A stretch of 64,000 nucleotides of DNA from Actinomycetes bacterium (GTDB taxonomy: Bacteria > Actinomycetota > Actinomycetes > Actinomycetales > Microbacteriaceae): the NCBI GenBank assembly GCA_029779645.1, contig JAKPAC010000010.1:242822-306821 (forward strand). Direction: 5' to 3'. The position numbers and the translations under genes are program-made. The notes under the pieces were generated by a model, which saw only the letters and a list, made by a program, of their open reading frames with translations, ran no database searches and had not been told where the DNA came from. Every line of letters begins with the position of its first letter. The first letter of the stretch is position 1. This document shows positions 21,835-31,573 of this stretch, one piece after another.

Positions 21835-22292
21835 GCGGCTCGCCGCCCCCGGCCGACTGGCAGGCGCAGGCCGAGCGCGCGCTCGAGCGCGGCGCACGCG
21901 TGGATGCCTGGATCCCCGCGATCCTGCTCAACTCGCCCATCAGCCGCCTCGGGTTCGCCTGGGCGACCGCGGTCGGAGCGCTCTGGGGCACGCTGTGGAG
22001 CACGGGACGCGTCGAGCGCGTCGGCGAGGTGCTGGTGTTTCGCGGCATGCCGCGCTGGTCGTACCGCCGCGGCGGCACCTGCGTCGGGCGCTGCTACCTG
22101 ACCGGCGGCAACACCTCGGCCGGGGTGCTGGCGCACGAGGCGGTGCACGTGCGGCAGTGGCGCCGCTACGGCATGCTCATGCCGCTGCTCTACGCGCTCG
22201 CCGGCCGCGACGCCCTGCGCAATCGCTTCGAGATCGAGGCCGGTCTCGTGCAGGGCGGCTACGTGGCGGCGCGGCACGCGCGAACGCGCTGA
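21831..22292 (+). CDS. Small HEXXH-containing protein, translationally coupled to the arginase-like gene
   Basis: GTG start overlaps the upstream TGA (GTGA): VSGSPPPADWQAQAERAL...GGNTSAGVLAHEAVHVRQWRRYGMLMPLLYALAGRDALRNRFEIEA; HEAVH motif. Confidence 0.7.
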   Translation: MSGSPPPADWQAQAERALERGARVDAWIPAILLNSPISRLGFAWATAVGALWGTLWSTGRVERVGEVLVFRGMPRWSYRRGGTCVGRCYLTGGNTSAGVLAHEAVHVRQWRRYGMLMPLLYALAGRDALRNRFEIEAGLVQGGYVAARHARTR

Positions 22293-22346
22293 CGCGGCCG
22301 CCCAGACACGCGGGGCGCCTCGGGTGCGGCGCGCTGTCGCGCGGCG

Positions 22347-22907
22347 TCAGCCGGTGAACGAAGCGACCGACAGCCCGAAGCGGGCCGGCGCGAAGATGCG
22401 TGCGGGATCGACGCCGCGCTGCTCGACCAGGTGGTCGACGATGTCGGCGGTGCCGAGGAATCCGCCCGTCAGGTAGACGCGGGTGTGGTCGTGCGCGGCG
22501 TCGTGCGTCTCGTCGGCCTCCGGGGCGCAGAGCATCTCGCCGGCCCAGCCGGCGACCGCCCGGGTGAGGGCGCGGCCCGGCGCGCAGAGCGCCCCGGTGC
22601 CCGCGGCGCCCGAGCGGGCCGAGCGGTCGAGCCAGGTGACGGTCATGCGCGCGGGGGCGTCGAGCGTGACGATGGATGCCGCATCCGGCACCTCGATGAA
22701 CACGCGACCCGTCGAGCAGATCGGCAGCGTCGCGAGGAGGGTCTGCAGCTCGAGCAGGCTCGACTCGTCGGCCGTGATCAGGTGCTGCATGCGCGTGTGC
22801 CGCGCCGCCTTGCACGCCTTGGGCCCGTGCGCGACGCCCTGAACGATGGAATCGTGCCGCTGGGCATCGGCGTGCTGCGCGCTCAGGTGCTGTGTGCTGG
22901 AGGACAT
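22347..22907 (-). CDS. Stand-alone SIP (siderophore-interacting protein) domain protein
   Basis: MQHLITADESSLLELQTLLATLPICSTGRVFIEVPDAASI...VYLTGGFLGTADIVDHLV; matches the C-terminal half of SIP/ViuB proteins. Confidence 0.7.
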   Translation of the reverse strand: MSSSTQHLSAQHADAQRHDSIVQGVAHGPKACKAARHTRMQHLITADESSLLELQTLLATLPICSTGRVFIEVPDAASIVTLDAPARMTVTWLDRSARSGAAGTGALCAPGRALTRAVAGWAGEMLCAPEADETHDAAHDHTRVYLTGGFLGTADIVDHLVEQRGVDPARIFAPARFGLSVASFTG

Positions 22908-22919
22908 GACCCTTCCAGT

Positions 22920-22938
22920 ATAGGCATGCCTAACCTCA
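22920..22938 (-). promoter_or_regulatory. DtxR/IdeR-like iron box
   Basis: Minus strand TGAGGTTAGGCATGCCTAT; 14/19 identical to TTAGGTTAGGCTAACCTAA; overlaps TATACT (22917-22922), a -10-like hexamer upstream of the SIP gene. Confidence 0.6.
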
Positions 22939-22959
22939 CTCGGTCAAGAGCGAGTGAGG
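22934..22959. repeat. Inverted repeat, 9-bp perfect stem, 8-nt loop
   Basis: CCTCACTCG gtcaagag CGAGTGAGG. Confidence 0.8.
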
Positions 22960-22974
22960 GCACCCTTCCCTGCC

Positions 22975-23028
22975 GCTCCCGCTCCCGCTCCCGCTCCCGC
23001 TCCCGCTCCCGCTCCCGCTCCCGCTCCC
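22975..23028. repeat. Hexanucleotide microsatellite (GCTCCC)x9
   Basis: Nine uninterrupted copies, ending 2 bp before the lpqB stop codon. Confidence 0.97.
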
Positions 23029-23030
23029 GT

Positions 23031-24713
23031 TCAGCGCATCCCCTGCTGGGTCGCGAGCACGAGCACGCCCTCCGCGCCCGGCTGCCAGGTCGAGGCGCGC
23101 TGCATGAACAGCACGCCGTCGCTGGTGTGCAGGCGCAGCCCGCCGATCGTGTTGCCGCCGGCGAGCGACACGGTGCCGAGGGGCGCGTCGTGGCGAGCCC
23201 CCGGACCGCCGATCGGGGTGGTGACGAGCCACGGCAGCCCCTCCCCGACGAAGATCGCGGCGACGCTCGTGCCATCGGTCCAGGCGATGTCGGCGCCCTG
23301 CCCCGCCGCGCGGGCGATGCGCTGCGGCTCGCCGAGCGAGACCGGGACGCCGTCGCCGTCGCGCCGCACGGCGGCGACCTGGATCCAGCTCTGGCCGCCG
23401 ATCGTCGTGAGCGCAGCGAGGCGCGACCCGTCGTGCGAGAGCTGCATGGCGGCGATGTGCGACGCGTCCGGCCATGCGCCGGCCACGGCGATCGCGGCCT
23501 CACCCGCGCCCCGAATCGCGAGCACCTCGGCGGGCGCGCCCTGCGGCACGCTCCACACGAAGCCCCAGGGGTCGACCGTGGGAGCGATGAGCCCGGCTCG
23601 CGCATCCAGCACGAGCGCGTCGCCCTCGCCCGGCACCCGCGTGACCTCGCCCTCCGCGCAGAGCACGGCGGCGAACTCCTGCGATGCGGCGATCTCGATG
23701 CTGCGGCTGTCGCGACGCGCGAGCTGGGCGCTCAGCCCCGGGATCGGCTCGAGCTCGTTGCCGGAGATGAAGCCGAAGCCGCTCGCGGTCTGCACGAGCG
23801 CCCGGCCGTCGACCTTCGTCGACGCGGTCGGGCTCGCCGCCACGTCGATCACGTTCGGGCCGACGAGCATCTCGACCTTCGGCACACCCGCCGAGGCGAG
23901 GCTCGCCTGCAGCTGGGCCTGCATGCGGCCGAGCGTGAGGTCGTCGAGGGCGAGGACGGCCGCGTCGAGCTCGACCTTGGCGACCCCGCCCGAGACCGGG
24001 ACCGTCTTGCTGCGCAGCGACACGTCCTGGAACGCGGTGAACACGGCGCCCTCGAGCCACGGGCTCGGCCTGCCCTCGACGAGCGCGCTCACGATGTTGG
24101 TCGCCGAGTTGGTGCGTGCCGGGAACCACCGCACGTCGGGCACGAGGAACCGCCAGCTCGGGTCGAAGTACATCAGCGAGAACGAGGCGTAGACGACCTT
24201 GAACGTCTCGGCGTCGAGCAGGATCCCGTCGGGTGCGGCCACGACGCGATACTCGCCGTCGGCCTGCTGCGCCACGATGTAGCTGCGATTGGTCGAGCCC
24301 TGCGCCTCGCTCACGTGATAGCTGCCCGATTCGTCGACATCCGCGGTCGGTGTCAGCGAGACCGTGACCGTGTCGCCCTCCACATCCGAGAAGGAGCGGC
24401 TTCCGGGCTGGTCGATGGTGACGCCCGCCGACGGATTCCACACGTCGCGCAGCGAGGGCGCGAGGTACGAGCGGGCGATCTCGAAGCCGCCGGCGGGGCT
24501 GGTCGCGGCATCCACGAAGCCTTCGACGATCTGCCGCGGCGTCGCCCCGGGCGTCGGCCGCTCGGGCAGGAAGTCGACGTCGAGGTGCGCGGTGCCCTCG
24601 CCCATGGGCAGGCCGGCGTTGACCGGACCCGAGGTCGGCAGCCCGGCACACGCGGTCAGCAGCACGAGCAGCACGCTCAGGATGCCGATGCCGGCGCGTC
24701 GCGATGCGCTCAT
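23031..24713 (-). CDS. lpqB: LpqB family beta-propeller lipoprotein
   Basis: MSASRRAGIGILSVLLVLLTACAGLPTSGPVNAGLP; lipobox LTAC; position after mtrB. Confidence 0.93.
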   Translation of the reverse strand: MSASRRAGIGILSVLLVLLTACAGLPTSGPVNAGLPMGEGTAHLDVDFLPERPTPGATPRQIVEGFVDAATSPAGGFEIARSYLAPSLRDVWNPSAGVTIDQPGSRSFSDVEGDTVTVSLTPTADVDESGSYHVSEAQGSTNRSYIVAQQADGEYRVVAAPDGILLDAETFKVVYASFSLMYFDPSWRFLVPDVRWFPARTNSATNIVSALVEGRPSPWLEGAVFTAFQDVSLRSKTVPVSGGVAKVELDAAVLALDDLTLGRMQAQLQASLASAGVPKVEMLVGPNVIDVAASPTASTKVDGRALVQTASGFGFISGNELEPIPGLSAQLARRDSRSIEIAASQEFAAVLCAEGEVTRVPGEGDALVLDARAGLIAPTVDPWGFVWSVPQGAPAEVLAIRGAGEAAIAVAGAWPDASHIAAMQLSHDGSRLAALTTIGGQSWIQVAAVRRDGDGVPVSLGEPQRIARAAGQGADIAWTDGTSVAAIFVGEGLPWLVTTPIGGPGARHDAPLGTVSLAGGNTIGGLRLHTSDGVLFMQRASTWQPGAEGVLVLATQQGMR

Positions 24714-26401
24714 CGCCCCTCCCCCCTCGATTCCGGCTGGTTCAGCTCGACCAGCGTCGACACGTCGATCGGCGCGGTGCTCTCCAGCAGCGCGGCGATG
24801 TCGTCGGCGGATGCGCTCGGCTCGAGCGCAATCGGGGATTCCGGCTCCACGATCCCGCGCCGGCGGGGCAGGGTCAGCACGAAGTGGGTGCCGCGACCGG
24901 GCTCCGACCAGACGCCGAGGGTGCCGCCGTGCAGGTGGGCGTCGCCGAGCGCGATCGACAGCCCGAGCCCGGTGCCGCCGATCGAGCGCTTTCGAGAGGG
25001 ATCGGCGCGCCAGAACCGGTCGAACACGTGCCCGACGTGCTCGGGCCGCATGCCCATGCCGAAGTCGCGCACGCCGACCGCGACGGCCTCGCGATTGCTA
25101 TCGATCGTGACCACGATCGGCCGGCCCTCGCCGTGCTCGATGGCGTTGCCGATCAGGTTTCGCACGATCCGTCGCACCCGGCGCGGATCCATCAGGCTGG
25201 GGGTGTGTCCGCCCGGCGAGAGCACGCGCACGAGCGAGCCGTGCTGCTCGGCCAGCTGGTGCATCGAGGCCACGACGTCCTCCGTGAGCTGGGTCAGGCT
25301 CTTCAGCTCCCACTCCAGCTGCACCGATCCGGCGTCGTAGCGGCTGATCTCGAGCAGATCGGTCAGCAGCAGCTCGAAGCGCTCGACCTGGGCGTGGAGC
25401 AGCTCGGCGGCGCGACCGGTCGCCGGGTCGAAGCCCGCCCGCTGGTCGTTGATCATCTCGGATGCGAGGCGGATCGTCGTCAGCGGGGTGCGCAGCTCGT
25501 GCGAGACGTCCGAGACGAACCGCTGCTGCACGAGCGAGAGCTCCGCGAGCTTGTGAATCTGACCCTGAATGCTGTCGGCCATCGCGTTGAACGAGCGGCC
25601 GAGCGTCGCCAGCTCGTCCTCGCCGCGCACGGGCAGCCGCACCTCGAGCTCGCCCGCCGCAAGGCGCGCGCTGGTGTCGGCCGCCTCGCCGATGGGGATC
25701 GTGATCGAACGCAGCACGAACCACGAGATCGCGCCGATCAGCGCGATCAGCGCGAGCCCCGCAAGCCAGAGCGTGCGCTGCACGAAGCCGAGGGTCTCGT
25801 CTGCCCCCGTGAGGTCGTAGCCGAGGTACAGCTCGTATGCGCCGGCTCCGCTGGGCAGCTGCAGCTGCTGGCCGACCACGATGCCGGGCACCGTCGAGCC
25901 GCCGGCCGCGGGCAGCGCGACCGACTGCCACCACTGCCCGTTCGCCCCCGCCTCGACGGCCTCGCGCAGCTGCGCCGACACGTGCTCGCTCGTGAGCCCG
26001 GTCGTGAACGGCTGCGGCGCCAGCCCGGAGATCGGCTGCCCCGGCACGCGGAAGACCGCCATGAGCTCGGTCGAGGACTGCCGCACGATCGAGCCGCGCA
26101 CCGAGGTGAGCAGCTGCTGCGTCTCGATCCGGTCGGTGACCTCCGCGGCGTCGAGCGAGGCCTGCGCGGCGGTCGTGGCGCGGCGGGCGTCGGCGAGCAC
26201 CTGGTTGAGGCGCGATTGGAACAGATCGCTCTGGATCGCGACCGCCATGACCAGGCAGGCGACGAGGATCGCACCGGCGGTCAGCGTCAGGGTGAGCACC
26301 ATCGTCCGAAAGCGCAGCGAGCGCCGCCACGCGGCGCGGAGCGCCCCCGGCCAGGTGCGAACATCCGACCAGTCGATCGGAACGACGCTGCGCGCGATCA
26401 T
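24710..26401 (-). CDS. mtrB: MtrB sensor histidine kinase
   Basis: HAMP region; FVSDVSHELRTPLTTIRLASEMI; GTGLGLSIALGDAHLHGG. Confidence 0.94.
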   Translation of the reverse strand: MIARSVVPIDWSDVRTWPGALRAAWRRSLRFRTMVLTLTLTAGAILVACLVMAVAIQSDLFQSRLNQVLADARRATTAAQASLDAAEVTDRIETQQLLTSVRGSIVRQSSTELMAVFRVPGQPISGLAPQPFTTGLTSEHVSAQLREAVEAGANGQWWQSVALPAAGGSTVPGIVVGQQLQLPSGAGAYELYLGYDLTGADETLGFVQRTLWLAGLALIALIGAISWFVLRSITIPIGEAADTSARLAAGELEVRLPVRGEDELATLGRSFNAMADSIQGQIHKLAELSLVQQRFVSDVSHELRTPLTTIRLASEMINDQRAGFDPATGRAAELLHAQVERFELLLTDLLEISRYDAGSVQLEWELKSLTQLTEDVVASMHQLAEQHGSLVRVLSPGGHTPSLMDPRRVRRIVRNLIGNAIEHGEGRPIVVTIDSNREAVAVGVRDFGMGMRPEHVGHVFDRFWRADPSRKRSIGGTGLGLSIALGDAHLHGGTLGVWSEPGRGTHFVLTLPRRRGIVEPESPIALEPSASADDIAALLESTAPIDVSTLVELNQPESRGEGR

Positions 26402-26406
26402 CGGCC

Positions 26407-27088
26407 CTAGGTGACGGCGCCGGCGCGATAGCCGACGCCGCGCACCGTGGTGACGATTCTGGGGTTGTCCGGGTCGCGCTCGACCTTGGCGCGCAGGCGC
26501 TGCACGTGCACGTTCACGAGGCGGGTGTCGGCCTTGTAGTGGTAGCCCCACACCTGCTCGAGCAGCTCCTCGCGCGAGAACACCTGCTGCGGCTTCGAGG
26601 CGAGCGCGACGAGCAGCTCGAACTCGAGCGGCGTGAGCGCGATGACCTCGTCGCCACGGCGCACCTCGTGGCCGGCGATGTCGACCACCAGGTCGCCGAT
26701 GCGCTGCACGGTGTGCTCGGGGATGACCGCCGGCCGCATCCGCGTGCGGATGCGCGCGACGAGCTCCTTCGGATTGAACGGCTTGACGATGTAATCGTCG
26801 GCGCCCGACTCGAGGCCGCGCACCACGTCTGCCGTGTCGGTGCGGGCCGTGAGCATGATGATCGGCACCCCGGACTCGGCGCGGATGCGCTTGCAGATCT
26901 CGATCCCATCGAGGCCGGGCAGCATCAGGTCGAGCAGGATCAGGCCGGGGCGCACGGTGCGAAACGCCTCGAGCGCCTCGGCGCCGTCGGCGCAGAACGA
27001 GGGCTCGAACCCTTCCGTGCGCAGAACGATGCCGATCATCTCGGCAAGGGCGGTGTCGTCATCGACTACCAGGATGCGTGCGCTCATC
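26407..27088 (-). CDS. mtrA: MtrA response regulator (OmpR family)
   Basis: MSARILVVDDDTALAEMIGIVLRTEGFEPSFCADGAEALEAF...LTPLEFELLVALASKPQQVFSREELLEQVWGYHYKADTRLVNVHVQRLRAKVE. Confidence 0.96.
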
Positions 27089-27332
27089 GACCGTGCGGTG
27101 TCTTTCTCTGTGGGCTGGTCTGTGGCTGCCTCTGGCGTTCGGGCCGCCTGCCAGACCGGTACCCACACGATAGTCGAACCACCTGCGCGTCCGCCCGAAT
27201 GACCCGGGTGCCGCGGCGCGGGCACCCGCTGTGACACGATAGACACGGCGGCGGGCAGGGCTCGCCCCGCCCCGCGTGCAGCGGAGCATCCCGTGCGAGT
27301 GCGCGCGGGGCGCAGGATTGGATGGAGTGTCA

Positions 27333-28595
27333 GTGAGCGCCAACGCGATGTGGACGCCGGCTTCCCGCCCCGGGATCATCCCCCTGCATCCGCTGGGCTT
27401 CGGCACCGTGCTCGGCCGCTCGTTCGCGGCCCTGCGACACAACCCCGCGGTGCTGCTCGGCTTCGCGCTCGGCGTGCAGTTCGTGGCGTCGTTCATCGTG
27501 CTGCTCGGCACCGGCGCCGTCGGTCTGCTCACCTTCCGACGACTCGAGACGCTGCAGTTCGCGAGCGACGACTGGGTCACGATCTTCCTCGGCTCGACGG
27601 TCGTGACCGCGGCGGTCGGGCTGCTCCTCGGGCTCGTGGCCGGTGCGTTCCAGGTGCTCGTGCAGGGGGTCGTCGTCAGCGAGGTGGCCAGCGCCGCGCT
27701 CGCCGAGAAGCACACCCTGCGCGTGCTGTGGGCGCGGGTGCGTCCGGTCGCGTGGCGGCTGATCGGCTACACGACCATGGTGGTCGTCGCGGTGATCCTG
27801 CTGCTTGCGCTCGTGACCACGCTCCTCGTGCTGCTCGGCACGGCGATCCCGGCGCTCGCCATCGGGCTCGGCATCGTCGTCGTGCTCGGCAGCATCCCGC
27901 TGAGCCTCTGGCTCTCGACCAAGCTGCTGCTCGTCACCTCGGTGCTCGTGATGGAGCACACCACCATCCGCGGCGCGATCGTGCGCTCGTGGCAGCTCAC
28001 CCGCACGCGCTTCTGGCCGATCCTCGGGATCGTCGTGATCATCGCGGTCATCATGGGCACCATCACCCAGCTCGTGAGCATGCCCTTCTCGCTGCTCGGC
28101 AGCGGGCTGGGCGCGATCATCGCGCCGACCGGCGACCCCGACAGCGGGCTCGTGCTGACGCTGCTCGTGACCGGGCTGCTCACCCAGGCCGTCACGCTGC
28201 TCGTGTCGTGCGTCTCGGTCGTCGTCTCGAGCACCGCGGCCGCGATCATCTACATCGACTGCCGCATGCGCCACGAGGGCCTCGACATCGATCTGCTCGG
28301 CTACCTCGAGCGGCGCGACGGCGCCGCCTTCGCCGGCACCTCGGTCGCCCTCGCCGATCCCTACGTCCCGCACCCCGATCGCCCGCACCCGCCCCGCCCC
28401 GCCTCCGTCGAGCCGTGGCTGCTACCGCCGGGCGCCGCACCGTACCCGCTGCTGGGGCAGCCGCTGCCGGGTGCACCCGGGCCGGTGCATCCCCCGCAGA
28501 GCGCTCCCCAGCAGACTCCCCCGCACGGCGCCCCGGCGTTCCCGCCGGCGCCGCCCGCCGACCGCGTCGCCGATCCCGAGTCGCCGTGGGTCTGA
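27333..28595 (+). CDS. Multi-TM membrane protein (glycerophosphoryl diester phosphodiesterase membrane-domain-like)
   Basis: VSANAMWTPASRPGIIPLHPLGFGTVLGRSFAALRHNPAVLLGFALGVQF...; Pro-rich C-terminus. Confidence 0.75.
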   Translation: MSANAMWTPASRPGIIPLHPLGFGTVLGRSFAALRHNPAVLLGFALGVQFVASFIVLLGTGAVGLLTFRRLETLQFASDDWVTIFLGSTVVTAAVGLLLGLVAGAFQVLVQGVVVSEVASAALAEKHTLRVLWARVRPVAWRLIGYTTMVVVAVILLLALVTTLLVLLGTAIPALAIGLGIVVVLGSIPLSLWLSTKLLLVTSVLVMEHTTIRGAIVRSWQLTRTRFWPILGIVVIIAVIMGTITQLVSMPFSLLGSGLGAIIAPTGDPDSGLVLTLLVTGLLTQAVTLLVSCVSVVVSSTAAAIIYIDCRMRHEGLDIDLLGYLERRDGAAFAGTSVALADPYVPHPDRPHPPRPASVEPWLLPPGAAPYPLLGQPLPGAPGPVHPPQSAPQQTPPHGAPAFPPAPPADRVADPESPWV

Positions 28596-29296
28596 CCGAC
28601 GCGGCGACGCGCGTCGTCGCCCTCGCGCGCCACGGCGCGGATGCCCCGGCCCCCGACCGCGACGAGGCCCGCGAGCTGCTCGAGCGCGAGCTCGAGCACG
28701 CCGAGTACCGCGAGGCCGAGCCCGCCTGGTTCGACGTCGCGGGCCAAGCCATCGTCGACTTCTTCGAGCGGCTGCTGAACCCCGAGGGCTCGGGAGGCTT
28801 CGGCGCGGGCGCCCTCATCGTGGTCGCGGTCATCGTGGTCGCGCTCATCGTCATCGCATTGCTCATCTGGGGTCGTCCTCGCGCGGTGACCCGCGGCGCC
28901 CACGCCAGCGCCGAGCTGTTCGGTGACGCCGAGCAGCGCTCGGCCCGCGAGCTCCGCCGCGCCGCCGACGCCGCCGCGCGCGCGCAGCGGTTCGACGAGG
29001 CGATCGTGCTGCGCATCCGCGCCATGGCTCGGGGGCTCGCCGAGCGCGGCATCGTCATGCTGCCCCCGGGTGCGACCGTGCACGCCTTCGCCCGGCGCAC
29101 CGCGCTCATCTTCCCCGCGCACACGGCGACGCTGGATGCCGCCGCCGACGCCTTCGACGAGGTCCGCTATCTGCGCGGCACGGGCAGCCCGGCCGCGTAC
29201 GAGCTGGTGCGCGAGCTCGATGCCGCGCTCGTCGACGCGCATCCCGCCGAGCTTCCCGAGCTCGAGAGCCCGCCGACCGCGGGGGCGCGACGATGA
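28586..29296 (+). CDS. DUF4129 domain-containing protein
   Basis: GTG start overlapping the upstream gene; single TM then AEQRSARELRRAADAAARAQRFDEAIVLRIRAMARGLAERG. Confidence 0.8.
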   Translation: MGLTDAATRVVALARHGADAPAPDRDEARELLERELEHAEYREAEPAWFDVAGQAIVDFFERLLNPEGSGGFGAGALIVVAVIVVALIVIALLIWGRPRAVTRGAHASAELFGDAEQRSARELRRAADAAARAQRFDEAIVLRIRAMARGLAERGIVMLPPGATVHAFARRTALIFPAHTATLDAAADAFDEVRYLRGTGSPAAYELVRELDAALVDAHPAELPELESPPTAGARR

Positions 29297-30567
29297 GGCT
29301 CGAGCCCGCGGGGGCGACGACGACCACCCCGGCGGGCGCGCCTCGGGGCGGCGACACCTCGGCGAGCGGCGCCATGCCGCCCGCCTCGCCGGGCCCGGCA
29401 CGCCGCCGGCGCATCGCCGGCTGGTCGGCCATCGTCGTCGCCCTGCTGCTGCTGGCGTCGATCGGCGTGCTCGTGCAGCAGGCGATGCGCCCGCCCGAGA
29501 CGGGCGTGCTCGACCCGCAGGGCGTCGGCCCGTCGGGCGCGCAGGCGCTCGCGCGCGTGCTCGAGGCCGAAGGCACCCCCATCGTGATCGTGCGCGACCG
29601 CGCCGCCGCGCTGCGCGAGCTGGGCCGGGGCGATGCCACCCTCGTGCTCGGCGACACCGCGTCGCTCAGCGATGCGACGCTCCTCGACGTGGTCGCGGCG
29701 GCGTCCGAGGCGGTGCTGCTCCAGGTGCGCAGCCGGCTGCCCGAGATGCTGATCGATGGCGCCTCCGCCGCCCGGTTCCACGCAGGCGACGCCGTCCCCG
29801 CCCGCTGCGAGCTCCCGGCACCCCGCGCGGCGGGACCGGTGATCCCGGGCCGGATGATCGAGCTTTCTGCGGCGGCCGAGGCCGCCGGCGCGATCGGCTG
29901 CTACCCGAATGAGGGCGCGTTCGGCCTTGTGCGCGCGCGGTCCGTCGTCGACACCCCCGTGACCCTGATCGACGCGGGCGCGCTCTTCAGCAACGCGCAC
30001 ATCGTCGAGGAGGGCAACGCCGCCCTCGCGCTCGGCCTGCTCCGCCCCGCCGCCGGCGCCCCCCCCCTCGTCTGGTACGTGCCCGCGCTCGCCGACGCCG
30101 ACGCCGGGGCCGAGCCCCCGACACTCGGCGAGCTCACCCCGGACTGGGTCACGCCCGCGATCGTGCTGCTGCTGTGCGCGGGCATCGTCGCCGCGATCTG
30201 GCGGGGCCGCCGCTTCGGTCCGCTGGTCGCCGAGCGCCTGCCCGTTACCGTGCGCGCCGCCGAGACCACGGAGGGGCGCGCCCGCCTCTATGCCCGCGGC
30301 CGTGACGCCGTGCACGCCGCCGATCAGCTGCGCATCGGCGCGCTCGAGCGGCTCGCGCGGGCGCTCGGGCTCGGACCCGCCGCGGCGGCACCAGAGATCG
30401 CCGACGCCGCCGCCGCGCAGATCGGGGCCGATCCGCGCGCGATCCGCGCGATCCTGCTCACCGAGCTCCCCGCCTCCGACGCCCAGCTCGTCGCCCTCAG
30501 CGACCGCCTCATCGACCTTGAAACCGCGGTGCGCCGCGCCACCCGACCGGAAGGGACCCAGCCATGA
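29293..30567 (+). CDS. DUF4350 domain-containing protein
   Basis: MRLEPAGATTTTPAGAPRGG...GVLDPQGVGPSGAQALARVLEAEGTPIVIVRD; 4-bp overlap with its neighbours. Confidence 0.8.
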   Translation: MRLEPAGATTTTPAGAPRGGDTSASGAMPPASPGPARRRRIAGWSAIVVALLLLASIGVLVQQAMRPPETGVLDPQGVGPSGAQALARVLEAEGTPIVIVRDRAAALRELGRGDATLVLGDTASLSDATLLDVVAAASEAVLLQVRSRLPEMLIDGASAARFHAGDAVPARCELPAPRAAGPVIPGRMIELSAAAEAAGAIGCYPNEGAFGLVRARSVVDTPVTLIDAGALFSNAHIVEEGNAALALGLLRPAAGAPPLVWYVPALADADAGAEPPTLGELTPDWVTPAIVLLLCAGIVAAIWRGRRFGPLVAERLPVTVRAAETTEGRARLYARGRDAVHAADQLRIGALERLARALGLGPAAAAPEIADAAAAQIGADPRAIRAILLTELPASDAQLVALSDRLIDLETAVRRATRPEGTQP

Positions 30568-31571
30568 CCGCAGCCGACGCGGACGCCATGCCCGCCACCG
30601 CCGCCGCTCCCGAGGCCGCACACGAGCCCGCCGCCCTCCGCGACGCGATGCACCGCGTCCGACAGGAGGTCGGCAAGGCCGTCGTCGGGCAGGACGGCGC
30701 GGTCACCGGGCTGCTCATCGCGCTGCTGGCCGGCGGGCACGTGCTGGTGGAGGGTGTGCCCGGTGTCGCCAAGACGCTGCTCGTGCGCTCGCTCAGCCGG
30801 GCCCTCGGCCTCGACACGAAGCGCATCCAGTTCACCCCCGACCTGATGCCGGGCGACGTCTCGGGCTCGCTGATCTACGACGCCCGCACCGGCGAGTTCG
30901 AGTTTCGCGAGGGCCCCGTGTTCACGAACATCGTGCTGGCCGACGAGATCAACCGCACGCCCCCGAAGACCCAGGCCGCTCTGCTCGAGGCCATGGAGGA
31001 GCACCAGGTCTCGACCGATGGCGTCACCCGACCGCTCCCGGACCCCTTCCTCGTCGCGGCGACCCAGAACCCGATCGAGCACGAGGGCACGTACTCGCTG
31101 CCCGAGGCGCAGCTCGACCGGTTTCTCCTCAAGCTCATCATCGACGTTCCCACCCGCGACGCCGAGCTGGACGTGCTGCGCCGGCACGCCGCCGGCTTCG
31201 ACCCCCGCGCGCTCGCGGGCGTGGAGGCCGTGGTGAGCGCCGACGAGATCCGGGCGGCGCGGCGGGCCGTGGCATCCGTCGCCGTCTCTGACGAGCTGCT
31301 GGCCTACGTCGTCGACCTCGCGCGTGCCACCCGCGAGAGCCCGTCGGTGCTGCTGGGGGTGAGCCCTCGCGCGTCGACCGGACTGCTCGCCGCCGCGAAG
31401 GCCTGGGCGTGGCTCAGCGGCTACTCGGCGATCACCCCGGACCACGTGCAGACCATGGTGGTGCCGGCCTGGCGCCACCGCGTGCGCCTGCGCACCGAGG
31501 CGGAGCTCGAGGGCGTCTCGGTCGACGCCGTGCTCGGCTCGGTGCTGCAGCAGACCCGGGTGCCGCTCTAG
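30564..31571 (+). CDS. MoxR family AAA+ ATPase
   Basis: VGKAVVGQDGAVTGLLIALLAGGHVLVEGVPGVAKTLLVRSLSRALGLDTKRIQFTPDLMPGDVSGSL. Confidence 0.94.
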   Translation: MTAADADAMPATAAAPEAAHEPAALRDAMHRVRQEVGKAVVGQDGAVTGLLIALLAGGHVLVEGVPGVAKTLLVRSLSRALGLDTKRIQFTPDLMPGDVSGSLIYDARTGEFEFREGPVFTNIVLADEINRTPPKTQAALLEAMEEHQVSTDGVTRPLPDPFLVAATQNPIEHEGTYSLPEAQLDRFLLKLIIDVPTRDAELDVLRRHAAGFDPRALAGVEAVVSADEIRAARRAVASVAVSDELLAYVVDLARATRESPSVLLGVSPRASTGLLAAAKAWAWLSGYSAITPDHVQTMVVPAWRHRVRLRTEAELEGVSVDAVLGSVLQQTRVPL

Positions 31572-31573
31572 CC

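Noticed and set aside
22883-23605. ORF ending in RERERERERERE...
   Set aside because: Out-of-frame translation through the lpqB 3' end and the (GCTCCC)9 repeat; no start or domain support.
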